NCBI RefSeq assembly: GCF_963576675.1
Contig: NC_088915.1
Span: 35,307,501 to 35,371,500 of the forward strand
Source of the DNA: Euphorbia lathyris
Lineage: Eukaryota > Streptophyta > Magnoliopsida > Malpighiales > Euphorbiaceae
Direction of reading: 5' to 3'
Length of the DNA: 64,000 nt
The translations under genes and the position numbers were made by a program. The notes below the pieces were generated by a model, which was not told where the DNA came from, ran no database searches, and saw only the letters and a program-made list of their open reading frames with translations. This document shows positions 43,211-54,184 of this stretch, piece after piece. Positions within the stretch are counted from its first letter, which is position 1. Every line of letters starts with the position of its first letter.

Positions 43211-45294
43211 TGTTGGGGTTTAGTGTCCTATAGACAATTGTTCTAGGATACAAACTTAATGTAAATGAATTGTTCTTTATATCATTTGTTTAATGAGATA
43301 TATGTTTTATAACTATATAAAGGCAATCCCTTTTAAGCACTAAATAAAGTCTAATAAAAGGAAATCCGTAAGTTTATTTAAAGTGATTATAAAGTGTTCA
43401 TACAAGCATGAAGTGAGACAAAACTTTATAGTAAACTGATAAACTTAAAACCACCCCAAGTCAAGTGATATGTTTGGGATTGACATATCACTGTTGAGAC
43501 TTGTATGTAACAATGTCTTCTGTCCGACAGAAAGCTGATCTCACAAGCTTCATATATACAGATATCTGGACAGTTACATAGATCCGATGAAACGTTGTTC
43601 ATTAGGATTGGGGATCCGATTTGAGATAACAGGATGGGTAGATTCATCCTTGTCACCTGTTCATCTCATTGGTATTAATAGGTATAACTAATCCTCAGAC
43701 TCAAATGAATATTAATTGGTATTCTGGATTACGGAATGTGATGCTTTGACTCTGGTGTAACACGATCCTTAACAGAGATGACTCTGGGGTGTGAACAGTA
43801 GACATTGGGTATCACAGAAAGTAATTGCGGAGTCGTTATATATTGGATTGAGCATTTATCACTCCCGATAAATGGGAGATACATCCATGGATCGCTTGTG
43901 GAAGACTCGACTCTAAATCCTTGCAAGGTGATAGCTTAAGAGTAAGAAATACAGATTTCACTTAACCTATCTTTTTGAGTTGACTCGGCCTGTACAAGTA
44001 AAACGAACGTCTCGCTATATGTGACTTGACATCACCCATAGTCATAAGATTCAGTTCAAGGATGTAGTTGATAAAGGATCGAATTATACTGTAACTAATA
44101 CGGAAAGGTTAACGACAGAATCAACCTGTCTTCTTATAGCTCTGGGGGAATGATTACGGACTTGCTAATCACATACTCTGTACATCATTCCGTTATGCAA
44201 AGATTAAATATAATTCTTTAAAAATTAATTTAATAACGTTGCATACGGCTAGAAGCAATAAGAACCTAATGGATCACACATAAGACTTGGAACCTAAAAG
44301 AGAGATAGATGTTAATTAATTGATAGAAGCCCAATTGAGCCCAATAAGGCCCATGGACATAAGGGGGTCGAAATTCATGTAGTGATATACATGAATAATT
44401 AATTTTATTTTGTTAATCCTAATTAGATTAGAAATATGAATTAAATTAATTAAGAGATAATTAAGTTAGGGGTTTTAATTAGATTAATATACTCCTATTA
44501 TTATCCAATAAGGTTATTATTATTATCCTTAATATATTAGATATATAGTGAGATAATAATTAGGAATTCTATTCCGAATGGAATTCCTATTCAGTAACCT
44601 AATTCTATCTAACTAGGGATTAGATACAAGAGATTATAAATACCCCTTCCCTTGAAATTTTCAAAATCCAAGCAAGCCATACCCTACTTGTGATTTTCAA
44701 AATTCACCTAGTCCAAGAGAGAGAAAATTCGACACCCCTAGTTCAAGGACGAGATTTCTCTACGGCTTCGTTTGATCAATTGATTTTCATTTATTTCTTT
44801 TATCCTTGATCTTGTGTTGATTAATTAGAGGCAATCTACTTTGGTTGCTATTCAACGGTTGATACTAAATTAATCTTCCCGTGTTTTATTTCGTGTTTGG
44901 GAACTCAAAGAAGAAAAACAAACAAAAGGGAGAAATTCGTTTTACTACTCCTACATCAGGTCAGTTCACGATTTCGCGGATTTCCGGAGATTGAACTGTC
45001 GGATCGTCGCGATTTTTGGACAGGAGCTTCTAGACATATTCTTCCACGTTTCCACCGAAGGGATTATCGTTCAGAGGTCTGGAAGGTCTGTTTCGGATAG
45101 GGGCAGATTGGTAGACAGTTTCTATCTCTTTTGAAGTTGTGGGCACTTCGTTTGCAACGGTAGATAGAACTTCTAAAAGGTATTTCTTCTTATCCTTCTT
45201 TATATGAAATAACGGTTAACAGATCTTGTGGTTAAATGGAAATAGGTTAAAAAATTTATATTTCCGCTGCTATACCTTAGCCTAATTTCCAACA
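43211..45294 (+). repeat. First LTR of element C
   Basis: Starts 'tgttggggtttagtgtccta', ends 'cctaatttccaaca', followed directly by a PBS. It is preceded by the purine tract 'agtgggag' (43201-43208), so it serves as 3' LTR of the upstream copy and 5' LTR of the downstream copy. A TATATAAA box lies at 43315-43322. Confidence 0.93.
43315..43322 (+). promoter_or_regulatory. TATA box of LTR C
   Basis: TATATAAA about 105 bp into the LTR, conserved in the second LTR (near 50033) and in the solo LTR (near 25517). If used, U3 is short and most of the 2.1-kb LTR is R/U5. Confidence 0.45.
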
Positions 45295-45295
45295 G

Positions 45296-45309
45296 TGGTA
45301 TCAGAGCCA
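45296..45309 (+). promoter_or_regulatory. PBS of element C (initiator tRNA-Met)
   Basis: TGGTATCAGAGCCA, one base after the LTR, the standard copia PBS. Confidence 0.88.
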
Positions 45310-46914
45310 TCGTTAAATCCGTTATTTCATATATGAAAATTTAGAAGTTTTTCAATAGGATTGAATAAATATTTATAGTTAGGATTAATTAACAAATTGT
45401 TTTGATTAATTGATTCTAAAGATAAATAAATTTTAATTAATTGTTAATAAAAATAGATTATGCGTATGTTCCTAATTATTTTGGTTGATAATCATTATAA
45501 CGAAATCTATTAGTTTTATAGTTAGATTGATAAAATCAGTTTTATTAATTCTAAAGATAAAACGGAAATCTATAGTAGTTTTTCCTATTTTCTGAAAATC
45601 GTTTTAAAACCGTTTTAGAACTGATATATATATATTTAAAATCGTTTTTTATATTTAAATATATATGTTTCAGAAATTGATAGTTTTCTGTTTTGATTAT
45701 CGAATGAAAATTTGTTTAAAAGTTTGTTTTACCAATTTGTAAATCAAAATGTTAAATGAATTAAAATCAAAATAATTGGGGCGTGCATAATTAAAGTTTT
45801 GTATAGTTATATTAATCTAAAGATTAATATAAAAGATACGAAAACTATTAGAAGTAAAATTGGATGAAAGTTAATTGATAAGTTAATGTGATTAACATAA
45901 ATATTACATAAGATAGTTATGTAATCAACCAATTAAATTTATTTAATTGAGTCTATGCATGTTTGGAGTTATGGACATATTTGGACCCTCTTTAGTCTTT
46001 TGGTATTTTTGAAATAGGGCATGCGAGTCCTGCCTTTCTACTATCTATTGTAATTTCTCCTCTCATCTGATTCCCTTCAATTCAATTGAAGTTTTCTTTA
46101 GTAGTATAGAAATTAATATGTAATTTCAAGGCGCCATGGAGAAGACGGAGGACCTAAAGAGAAATATGTAATAGTTAGTATTTCCTTAGGTTTGCCCTTT
46201 TATTCCGTCTCTGGCTCGACGGAATAATTTAGATGATATGTCCATAACGCCAATGTATGTGAATGTATGTGTCTGATGTATGCTAAAGTAAATCAAGACT
46301 AAGTTAGATTATGAGACCTAAAATAAAATCCCTCATTAAAAAGTTAAGTAAATAAATAAATTATTAAAATCGGTTGCCCCTCCCTAATATTATAATTCAG
46401 CCGGCAGTGCTGAGGGCCTTTGGGTTGTTGAGTAAACTCAAGCTCGGGGTCCTTTCGGTAACACTTGAATTATCGAAAATCATTTTTCATGAATATGGGG
46501 TAATACTTAAATTAGATTATGATAATTGGATGAGTAAACTCATGTTGTCATAAACTAATGGGCAAGACGGTTGGGATTAATATGAATAGCATATTAGTTA
46601 CTAATGTGGTTAGTAACCCAATAACCTATGAATCACATTAAAGATGTGATTGATTACATGAATCTACCTAATGAATGAGACTACCTTGTTGAGTAAACTC
46701 AAGGCGAAATCTCAGGAGTTAGGATCCTAGCTCACTAAAGGATTTGTGAAATTCTTCGAATTAATATGGAGGGCTATTAATTTGGCAAAATAGTGGGAGC
46801 AATCTAAAATAAACTAAAAGGCCTATAATTTTAGATTGATATACTTTAAGAAAATGAATGACATACGTTTACTCTTTCTCACTCTCAGGTTTAATTAAAC
46901 CCACTCTTATAATC
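45310..46914. other. Untranslated leader of element C
   Basis: About 1.6 kb of A/T-rich sequence without coding motifs between PBS and gag. It contains several 'ttgagtaaactca' palindromes (46427, 46691 and the related 46530 site), which could be structural elements of the leader. Confidence 0.55.
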
Positions 46915-47703
46915 ATGACTAAAACCAATCTGCAAAACATTCTTACCGATAACAAATTGAATGGTTCAAACTTCACCGACTGGTTTCGTAACCTCAAAAT
47001 TGTTTTGAAGTTCGATAAAATAGGGTATGTACTTGATACATCGATACCCCCTCTCCCTGCTGATGATGCTCCCATTGAGGAAATTGATGCTTACCAGAAG
47101 CATAAGGCTGATGATGATCATGCCAGATGCATCATACTTGCATCGATGACACCGGAATTACAAAGGCAACATGAGGAAATGGATGCCTATTCCATCATCA
47201 TGCACCTAAAGGAATTGTTTGGGAAACAAACCAGGTGCGAACGCTACGAGATATCCAAGTTGCTATATCGTAGTAGGATGCAAGAGGGCACATCTGTCAT
47301 GACACATTGTGTCAAGATGATTGGCTACATTATCAAACTTTCTAGTATTGGATTTACGATGGATAACGAATTAAGTATAGACTTAATTCTTCAATCCCTC
47401 CCAGAAAGTTATTCACAGTTCATTATGAACTATCAGATGAATGACTTGCAAACCTCTTTTGAAGAGCTTGCAAATATGCTCAAGTCAGTTGAGCCTAATA
47501 TGAAGAAAGACAAAGCCATACCGGCTCTTGTCATTGAGGGATCAAAGAAAAGGAAAGGGAGCTATCCCAATCCTAATTATCCCAAGAAAGGTAAGAAAGT
47601 CGTGCCCTACAAAGCTAAGGAAAAGGAAGTGAAGAAGCCCAAAGGAGAGTGCCACTTCTGTGGTAAAGACGGGCATTGGAAAAGAAACTGTTGGTGTACC
47701 TAG
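46915..47703 (+). CDS. gag: Gag of element C
   Basis: Start chosen at 46915 (MTKTNLQNILTDNKLNGSNF) because this opening is typical of copia gag and the codons before it are not. The UBN2-type gag domain (about residues 15-190) contains 'WFRNLKIVLKFDKIGYVLDT' and 'LILQSLPESYSQFIMNYQMN'. A Lys-rich stretch and one CCHC knuckle CHFCGKDGHWKRNC follow. It ends at TAG 47701-47703 ('CWCT*'). In relatives the frame continues into protease; here the following frame is disrupted, so this is likely the full surviving product (262 residues). Confidence 0.85.
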   Translation: MTKTNLQNILTDNKLNGSNFTDWFRNLKIVLKFDKIGYVLDTSIPPLPADDAPIEEIDAYQKHKADDDHARCIILASMTPELQRQHEEMDAYSIIMHLKELFGKQTRCERYEISKLLYRSRMQEGTSVMTHCVKMIGYIIKLSSIGFTMDNELSIDLILQSLPESYSQFIMNYQMNDLQTSFEELANMLKSVEPNMKKDKAIPALVIEGSKKRKGSYPNPNYPKKGKKVVPYKAKEKEVKKPKGECHFCGKDGHWKRNCWCT

Positions 47704-48238
47704 CCTTCCTCAAAAAGGGAAGAAGCTGGGACTTCAACATCTGGTATGTTTTATATTGAAATTTCACAGTCTGAATCTTTTGGTACTTGATACCGGATGG
47801 TGCCTGAGGATATTCCAGGAATATCTAGAAATATTATTTCTATTAGCCGCCTTGTTGACGACGGCTTTTCATATTTCAATAAAAGACAAACGTTGCGATT
47901 TTTATAGAGATTCGATCTTCTATTTTTCAGGAATATCACAAAATGGGATTTATGTGTTAGATAACAAAATTCCTGATTTTGCAATTGATACCAAAAGACA
48001 TAAGCTAGATAATTCAACTTACTTGTGGCATTGTCATTTAGGCCACATAAACAAGAGACGCATGCTAAAGCTACATTCAGATGGGCTTATAGATCCAATC
48101 GATCCCGAATCATTGGAAATATACGAATCATGTTTAAAAGGTAAAATGACAAAGACACCCTTTAGCAATAAAGGTGAGCGTGTATCAGACACTCTAGGAC
48201 TCATTCATTCAGATGTATGTGGTCCTATGTCAGTCTAA
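47704..48238 (+). pseudogene. pol: Protease remnant and pre-integrase region of element C
   Basis: 'LLVLDTGWC' keeps the protease DTG, but the rest of the domain is missing: the sequence jumps to what in another frame reads 'PGISRNIISISRLVDDGFSY', normally found just after the protease. A second frameshift leads to 'DKRCDFYRDSIFYFSGISQN' and the GAG_pre-integrase motif 'LWHCHLGHINKRRMLKL' with His-His and, later, Cys in 'YESCLKGKMTKTPFSNKGER'. It ends at TAA 48236-48238 within the integrase start ('GPMSV*ARGGFRFF'). Confidence 0.8.
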
Positions 48239-49846
48239 GCAAGAGGAGGATTCAGATTCTTCATAAGCTTCATAGATGACCATACCCGATATGGTTACAT
48301 CTACTTGATGAAGCACAAGTCAGAAGCTTTTGAGAAATTCAAATGCTTCAAGAATGAAGTAGAAAATCAATTAGGAAAGAAAATAAAGACGCTTCGATCT
48401 GATCGAGGTGGCGAATATCTTTCAGATGATTTTCTGAATTATCTAACTGAATGTGGGATATGCTTACAATGGACACCTCCCTATACACCACAACACAATG
48501 GTGTGTCCGAGAGGAGAAACCATACCCTATTAGATATGGTACGATCCATGATGAGCATGGCCTTACTTCCAAAGACGTTCTGGGGCTATGCCTTAGAAAC
48601 TGCCCTCTTCACCCTAAATCGAGTACCAACTAAATCCGTTAGTTCCACACTATATGAATTGTTCGTTGGTAGGAAACCCGTGTTTTCATTTATGAGAGTA
48701 TGGGGTTGTTCAGCCTTTGTCAAACGCATTGCGTCCGACAAACTAGATTCGAAATCTGATAAATATTTCTTCATTGGATACCCTAAGGAAACTATGGGAT
48801 ATTGCTTCTATCATCCAGATGATCAGAAAGTAATCGTATCCAAGCACGCAACCTTCTTAGAGAAAGAGTTTCTCGAAGAAACACAAAAGGGAAGCATGAT
48901 TGAACTTGACGAAGTTCAAGAAGAAGAAACACCGACTGAAACAACAGAGGCGGTTGAGGTACCCGAAGGAGTCCCATTAGATGAGACTCCAGTGCCACCT
49001 ATTCATAGATCACAAAGAGTTCGTGAACTCCCAGTTAGATATGGTTTTCTAGTGGGAGATGATAATGACGTTCCCGTGTTAGACGACGAACCCGAAAACT
49101 ACGAGGAGGCTCTTACTAGTCCAGATTCTAAAGCATGGCTTGAGGCCATGGATTCTGAAATGGATTCCATGTATACTAACCAAGTGTGGACTTTGGTTGA
49201 TCCACCCGAAGGGATATTACCCATTGGGTGCAGGTGGATCTTCAAAAAGAAGACAGACATGGATGGAAAGGTTAGCACCTACAAAGCTAGGTTAGTAGCG
49301 AAAGGATATCGTCAAAAGCAAGGAATTGATTATGACGAAACTTTCTCTCCTGTGGCTATGTCCAAATCAATCAGAATCATGCTTGCAATTGCCGCTCACT
49401 ATGATTATGAGATTTGGCAAATGGATGTGAAAACAGCTTTCCTAAACGGAAACCTGCTTGAGGATGTATATATGATGCAGCCTGAAGGTTTCATATCGAA
49501 GGATGCAAATAAAGTTTGCAAACTTCAGAGATCCATTTATGGACTCAAGCAAGCATCTAGAAGCTGGAATAAGCGTTTTGACGAAACCATAAAACAATTT
49601 GATTTTGAACAAAATTGCAAAGAAGCTTGCATTTACAAGAAAGCAAGTGGGAGCTCTATAGCATTTCTCATACTATATGTGGACGATATATTATTAATGG
49701 GAAATGACGTTGCTCTCTTACAGTCAGTGAAAGTATGGTTATCTGGTAACTTCTCAATGAAAGACCTTGGTGAAGCAGCTTATATACTTGGTATAAAGAT
49801 CTATAGAGATAGATCGAGAAGACTGCTTGGGTTTAGTGTCATTTAA
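48239..49846 (+). pseudogene. pol: Pol of element C, downstream copy: integrase and RT, RNase H deleted
   Basis: The integrase core continues from 'GFRFFISFIDDHTRYGYIYL' with 'LRSDRGGEYLSDDF' (Asp) and 'YTPQHNGVSERRNHTLLDMV' (Glu). RT is as in the upstream copy, with 'LILYVDDILLMGND'. At 49826 the frame leaves the family sequence ('RDRSRRLLGFSVI*'), and RNase H (about 790 bp relative to 42361-43150) is replaced by about 25 bp of filler. Confidence 0.88.
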
Positions 49847-49928
49847 CTTCCCATAGAATACATGATCGTCATTTAACTTCTACTGGGATAAGTTTTAGAA
49901 ACAATTGGCTTTAGTCCAAGTGGGAGTA

Positions 49929-52011
49929 TGTTGGGGTTTAGTGTCCTATAGACAATTGTTCTAGGATACAAACTTAATGTAAATGAATTGTTCTTTATAT
50001 CATTTGTTTAATGAGATATATGTTTTATAACTATATAAAGGCAACCCCTTTTAAGCACTAAATAAAGTCTAATAAAAGGAAATCCGTAAGTTTATTTAAA
50101 GTGATTATAAAGTGTTCATACAAGCATGAAGTGAGACAAAACTTTATAGTAAACTGATAAACTTAAAACCACCCCAAGTCAAGTGATATGTTTGGGATTG
50201 ACATATCACTGTTGAGACTTGTATGTAACAATGTCTTCTGTCCGACAGAAAGCTGATCTCACAAGCTTCATATATACAGATATCTGGACAGTTACATAGA
50301 TCCGATGAAACGTTGTTCATTAGGATTGGGGATCCGATTTGAGATAACAGGATGGGTAGATTCATCCTTGTCACCTGTTCATCTCATTGGTATTAATAGG
50401 TATAACTAATTCTCAGACTCAAAGGAATATTAATTAGTATTCTGGATTACGGAATGTGATGCTTTGACTCTGGTGTAACACGATCCTTAACAGAGATGAC
50501 TCTGGGGTGTGAACAGTAGACGTTGGGTATCACAGGAAGTAATTGCGGAGTCGTTATATATTGGATTGAGCATTTATCACTCCCGATAAATGGGAGATAC
50601 ATCCATGGATCGCTTGTGGAAGACTCGACTCTAAATCCTTGCAAGGTGATAGCTTAAGAGTAAGAAATACAGATTTCACTTAACCTATCTTTTTGAGTTG
50701 ACTCGGCCTGTACAAGTAAAACGAACGTCTCGCTATATATGACTTGACATCACCCATAGTCATAAGATTCAGTTCAAGGATGTAGTTAATAAAGGATCGA
50801 ATTATACTGTAACTAATACGGAAAGGTTAACGACAGAATCAACCTGTCTTCTTATAGCTCTGTGGGAATGATTATGGACTTGCTAATCACATACTCTGTA
50901 CATCATTCCGTTATGCAAAGATTAAATATAATTCTTTGAAAATTAATTTAATAACGTTGCATACGGCTAAAAGCAATAAGAACCTAATGGATCACACATA
51001 AGACTTGGAACCTAAAAGAGAGATAGATGTTAATTAATTGATAGAAGCCCAATTAAGCCCAATAAGGCCCATGGACATAAGGGGGTCGAAATTCATGTAG
51101 TGATATACATGAATAATTAATTTGATTTTGTTAATCGTAATTAGATTAGGAATATGAATTAAATTAATTAAGAGATAATTAAGTTAGGGGTTTTAATTAG
51201 ATTAATATACTCCTATTATTATCCAATAAGGTTATTATTATTATCCTTAATATATTAGATATATAGTGAGATAATAATTAGGAATTCTATTCCGAATGGA
51301 ATTCCTATTCAGTAACCTAATTCTATCTAACTAGGGATTAGATACAAGAGATTATAAATACCCATTCCCTTGATATTTTCGAAATCCAAGCAAATCATAC
51401 CCTACTTGTGATTTTCGAAATTCAGCTAGTCCAAGAGAGAGAAAATTCGACACCCCTAGTTCGAGGACGTGATTTCTCTACGGCTTCGTTTGATCAATTG
51501 ATTTTCATCTATTTCTTTTATCCTTGATCTTGTGTTGATTAATTAGAGGCAATCTACTTTGGTTGCTATTCAACGGTTGATACTAAATTAATCTTTCCGT
51601 GTTTTATTTCGTGTTTGGGAACTCGAAGAAGAAAAACAAACAAAAGGGAGAAATTCGTTTTACTACTCCTACATCAGGTCAGTTCACGATTTCGCGGATT
51701 CCCGAAGATTGAACCGTCGGATCGTCGCGATTTTTAGATAGAAGCTTCTAGACATATTCTTCCACGTTTTCACCGAAGGGATTGTCGTTCGGAGGTCTAG
51801 AAGGTCTGTTTCGGATAGGGGCAGATTGGTAGACAGTTTCTATCTCTTTTGAAGTTGTGGGCACTTCGTTTGCAACGGTAGATAGAACTTCTAAAAGGTA
51901 TTTCTTCTTATCCTTCTTTATATGAAATAACGGTTAACGGATCTTGTGGTTAAATGGAAATAGGTTAAAATTTTATATTTCCGCTGCTATACCTTAGCCT
52001 AATTTCCAACA
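49929..52011 (+). repeat. Second (3') LTR of element C
   Basis: 2,083 bp, near-identical to 43211-45294; ends '...aatttccaaca' and abuts element D sequence at 52012 ('ctcagcacc'). Confidence 0.93.
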
Positions 52012-52869
52012 CTCAGCACCTTCAGTCCCCTTCAAAGGTTGGTTGAATAACAATCCGAACAGCAGAGCCGCTATGATTTCACTTCCCAAACTGTCAGTCT
52101 CATTGATGGTCTCAATTTTTTGATCCTCGAGGATTTTGGTGATTAGAGAGCCTAGTCTGAGTTTCTTACCTCCCCGTTGAAGTGCACCAACCAGGAACAC
52201 AGGCATATTGAGCGGGTTGTAGGTCAGCATGTGCCATATGAAGCACTGCTCGAAGTTGGATGCCGACGATGCTGAGCTGAGCTTTGGGAAAATGAAGTTA
52301 GTCAATATGTAATGAGCCATCTTCTGATTTTGGCCCATACAGGTACTGGGTATTTCTCCCTTGTGATTCTTGGGCTTACAAAATCCCTTGACATGGTCAA
52401 GCTTTTCTTTGGTTGTCCTAAATTCTTTCCCTGCTTCTGGTAGGTTGAGTAGGGTTGCTAAGTAAGATGGGGTGATTGTTATCTTATGCCCCTTGACGGA
52501 AGTTTCCAAATAGTCAGCATCGTCTTCGTCGACAAAAAGGTTGGAGTAGAATTCTCTAACTAACCTAGGATAGGTTTTTCCAGAGAGAGAAAAGAGTCCT
52601 ACCCATTCATTCTTCTCAATCCACTCACAGAAGGGTTTTTCAGTGGTGATGAAGCTCGGAGAGAACCATCTGCATTTCAGAACTTCCAGATTATTGACCT
52701 TCTTGTGAATTTTGATCATGTTCCTTTCCTTGGGCTTCTTTGAAGAGCTCGCTGGGTCAGCTTGAGGGTTTTTGTTTGGAGTTTGATTGAGCTGGGGAGG
52801 AGATTTTGGATTTTCATCGGTGTGATGTTTGCCGGAATCACCACCGGAGATATTTTGAGAGTTCGACAT
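52012..52869 (-). pseudogene. Extra ORF of element D, N-terminal part
   Basis: Minus strand from Met 52869 (MSNSQNISGGDSGKHHTDEN). A low-complexity Pro/Asn/Lys head is followed by a folded region: 'CRWFSPSFITTEKPFCEWIE', 'SGKTYPRLVREFYSNLFVDE', 'HKITITPSYLATLLNLPEAG', 'HYILTNFIFPKLSSASSASN', 'IWHMLTYNPLNMPVFLVGAL', 'LRLGSLITKILEDQ'. This layout fits the plant family annotated as putative plant transposon protein (Transposase_32 type). It sits where Sireviruses carry their so-called env-like ORF, but I see no signal peptide or transmembrane segment in this part. Element C interrupts it after 'KGTEGAE'. Confidence 0.75.
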
Positions 52870-53370
52870 TTCCTTCTCAGAGTTCTTAGGAATTTTTGAA
52901 ATTTAGAGAGAGAGGAATTCGAATGCCAAAAGATTCAAGCGTAAAGAGGATTAAGTGGAAAATCTTCCACTATTTATAGAGATTGAAATTGATCCTATTC
53001 GTTGAACTAGCCGTTTCACCTTGGGACGTTCAATCGACAGAGATTCTGTCATTTATGACACGTTCGGCGCATGGGTTATCCCATTATTGCTTACGTTGTC
53101 CTAGGTGCTATTTATTATATGTGTTAGCATTTAATGGTGCAAGTGGGCTTTAACTCAGTTTTGCTAGAATTCGAAGCATTTGTGATACTGAGTACCTAGT
53201 TCTATGTAAATGAATTTCTTCTCTTAGTAACTTAGCATAGGGTAATCACTTCAACATATATATCTACTCAGCATAGGGTGATCTTATATTTTAAGCTCAG
53301 TATGTAGTAGTTACTAATTTTGAATTAACTCAGCATGGCAATCATTCAACATTCAATTTTTCACTTAGAA
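52870..53370. other. Non-coding spacer between pol and the extra ORF of element D
   Basis: Contains repeated ACTCAGCAT/TACTGAGT words (for example 53185-53345) but no coding motif. Confidence 0.55.
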
Positions 53371-53895
53371 TTATTGAAGAGGATTAGACATACCGATAGC
53401 TTCCCTCAGTATGTTGAATTGTTCACGAGCCAATGGCTTGGTGAAGATATCTGCAAGCTGTTCATCTGTTGGCACATAGGTCAGCTTGATCTCGCCCTTT
53501 AGTACGTGATCTCTGATGAAGTGATGTCTTATGCTGACATGCTTCATCCTGCTGTGTTGGATTGGATTTTTGGACAGATCAATGGCACTTTTGTTTTCAC
53601 ATTTGATCTCTATTGCTTCGGTTTTTACTCCATAATCCTCAAGCTGCTGCTTAATCCATAAAACTTGTGCAACACAGCTTCCAGCAGCTACGTACTCAGC
53701 TTCAGTTGTAGACAAAGCTACTGATGACTGCTTCTTGCTGAACCAAGATACTAGACAGCTTCCAAGGAAATGACATCCTCCTGAAGTACTTTTACGTTCT
53801 AGCTTATCTCGTCCATAGTCAGCATCAGTATATCCAATGAGTGTGAAGTCATTTGAGGTTGGATACCATAAACCTGCATCAACTGAGCTTTGCAA
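53371..53895 (-). pseudogene. pol: Pol of element D: RNase H
   Basis: Minus strand: 'LIGYTDADYGRDKLERKSTS' (Asp), 'SKKQSSVALSTTEAEYVAAG' (Glu), 'IKCENKSAIDLSKNPIQHSR' where most relatives have C-D-N, then 'KHVSIRHHFIRDHVLKGEIK' and 'DEQLADIFTKPL'. It ends at a natural TAA. The Glu in place of the usual Asp (CENKSA) may disable RNase H. Confidence 0.87.
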
Positions 53896-54184
53896 ATATC
53901 TAAAAATTCTTTTTACAGCAATTAGGTGAGATTACATGGGGTCAGCTTGATATCTTGCACAATAACATACTGAGTACTGTATATTAGGTCTACTAGCCGT
54001 GAGATAAAGTAAGGATCCTATCATACCTCGATAAAGTTTACTATCTATTGACTTACTCTTCTCATCTTTGCATAGAACAGTATCAGTACCCATAGGGTTT
54101 GCAATCTTCCATATCGAATTTTTTTAACATTTCTTTGGTGTACTTGGACTGACTTATGAAGATGCCATTCTTACATTGCTTAAT
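53896..54184 (-). pseudogene. pol: Pol of element D: RT-RNase H connection, with stops
   Basis: Translates as 'IKQCKNGIFISQSKYTKEML' after the TAA near 54185, then a frameshift around 54105-54130, and 'GTDTVLCKDEKS'-like sequence. It links the RT and RNase H blocks. Confidence 0.7.

Larger units (their letters stand above)
41143..52011 (+). mobile_element. Element C: Angela/BARE-like Ty1/copia element in partial tandem array
   Basis: Order: 3' part of pol (41143-43196), LTR (43211-45294), complete internal region with gag and shortened pol (45295-49928), LTR (49929-52011). The LTRs are 2,084 and 2,083 bp and nearly identical, as are the two pol segments. This is the expected product of unequal exchange between LTRs of one element (LTR-internal-LTR-internal-LTR) followed by loss of the left end. 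Clade assignment rests on RT wording ('IYGLKQASRSWNKRFDE') and LTR length. It is inserted in the extra ORF of D. Confidence 0.88.

Noticed and set aside
43426..43656. 76-residue minus-strand ORF, identical at 50144-50374
   Set aside because: Lies in the LTR of C and is duplicated with it; no recognisable domain.
52012..52869. Envelope protein in the extra ORF of D
   Set aside because: No signal peptide, transmembrane segment or glycosylation-rich ectodomain seen; sequence fits a plant transposon-associated domain instead.
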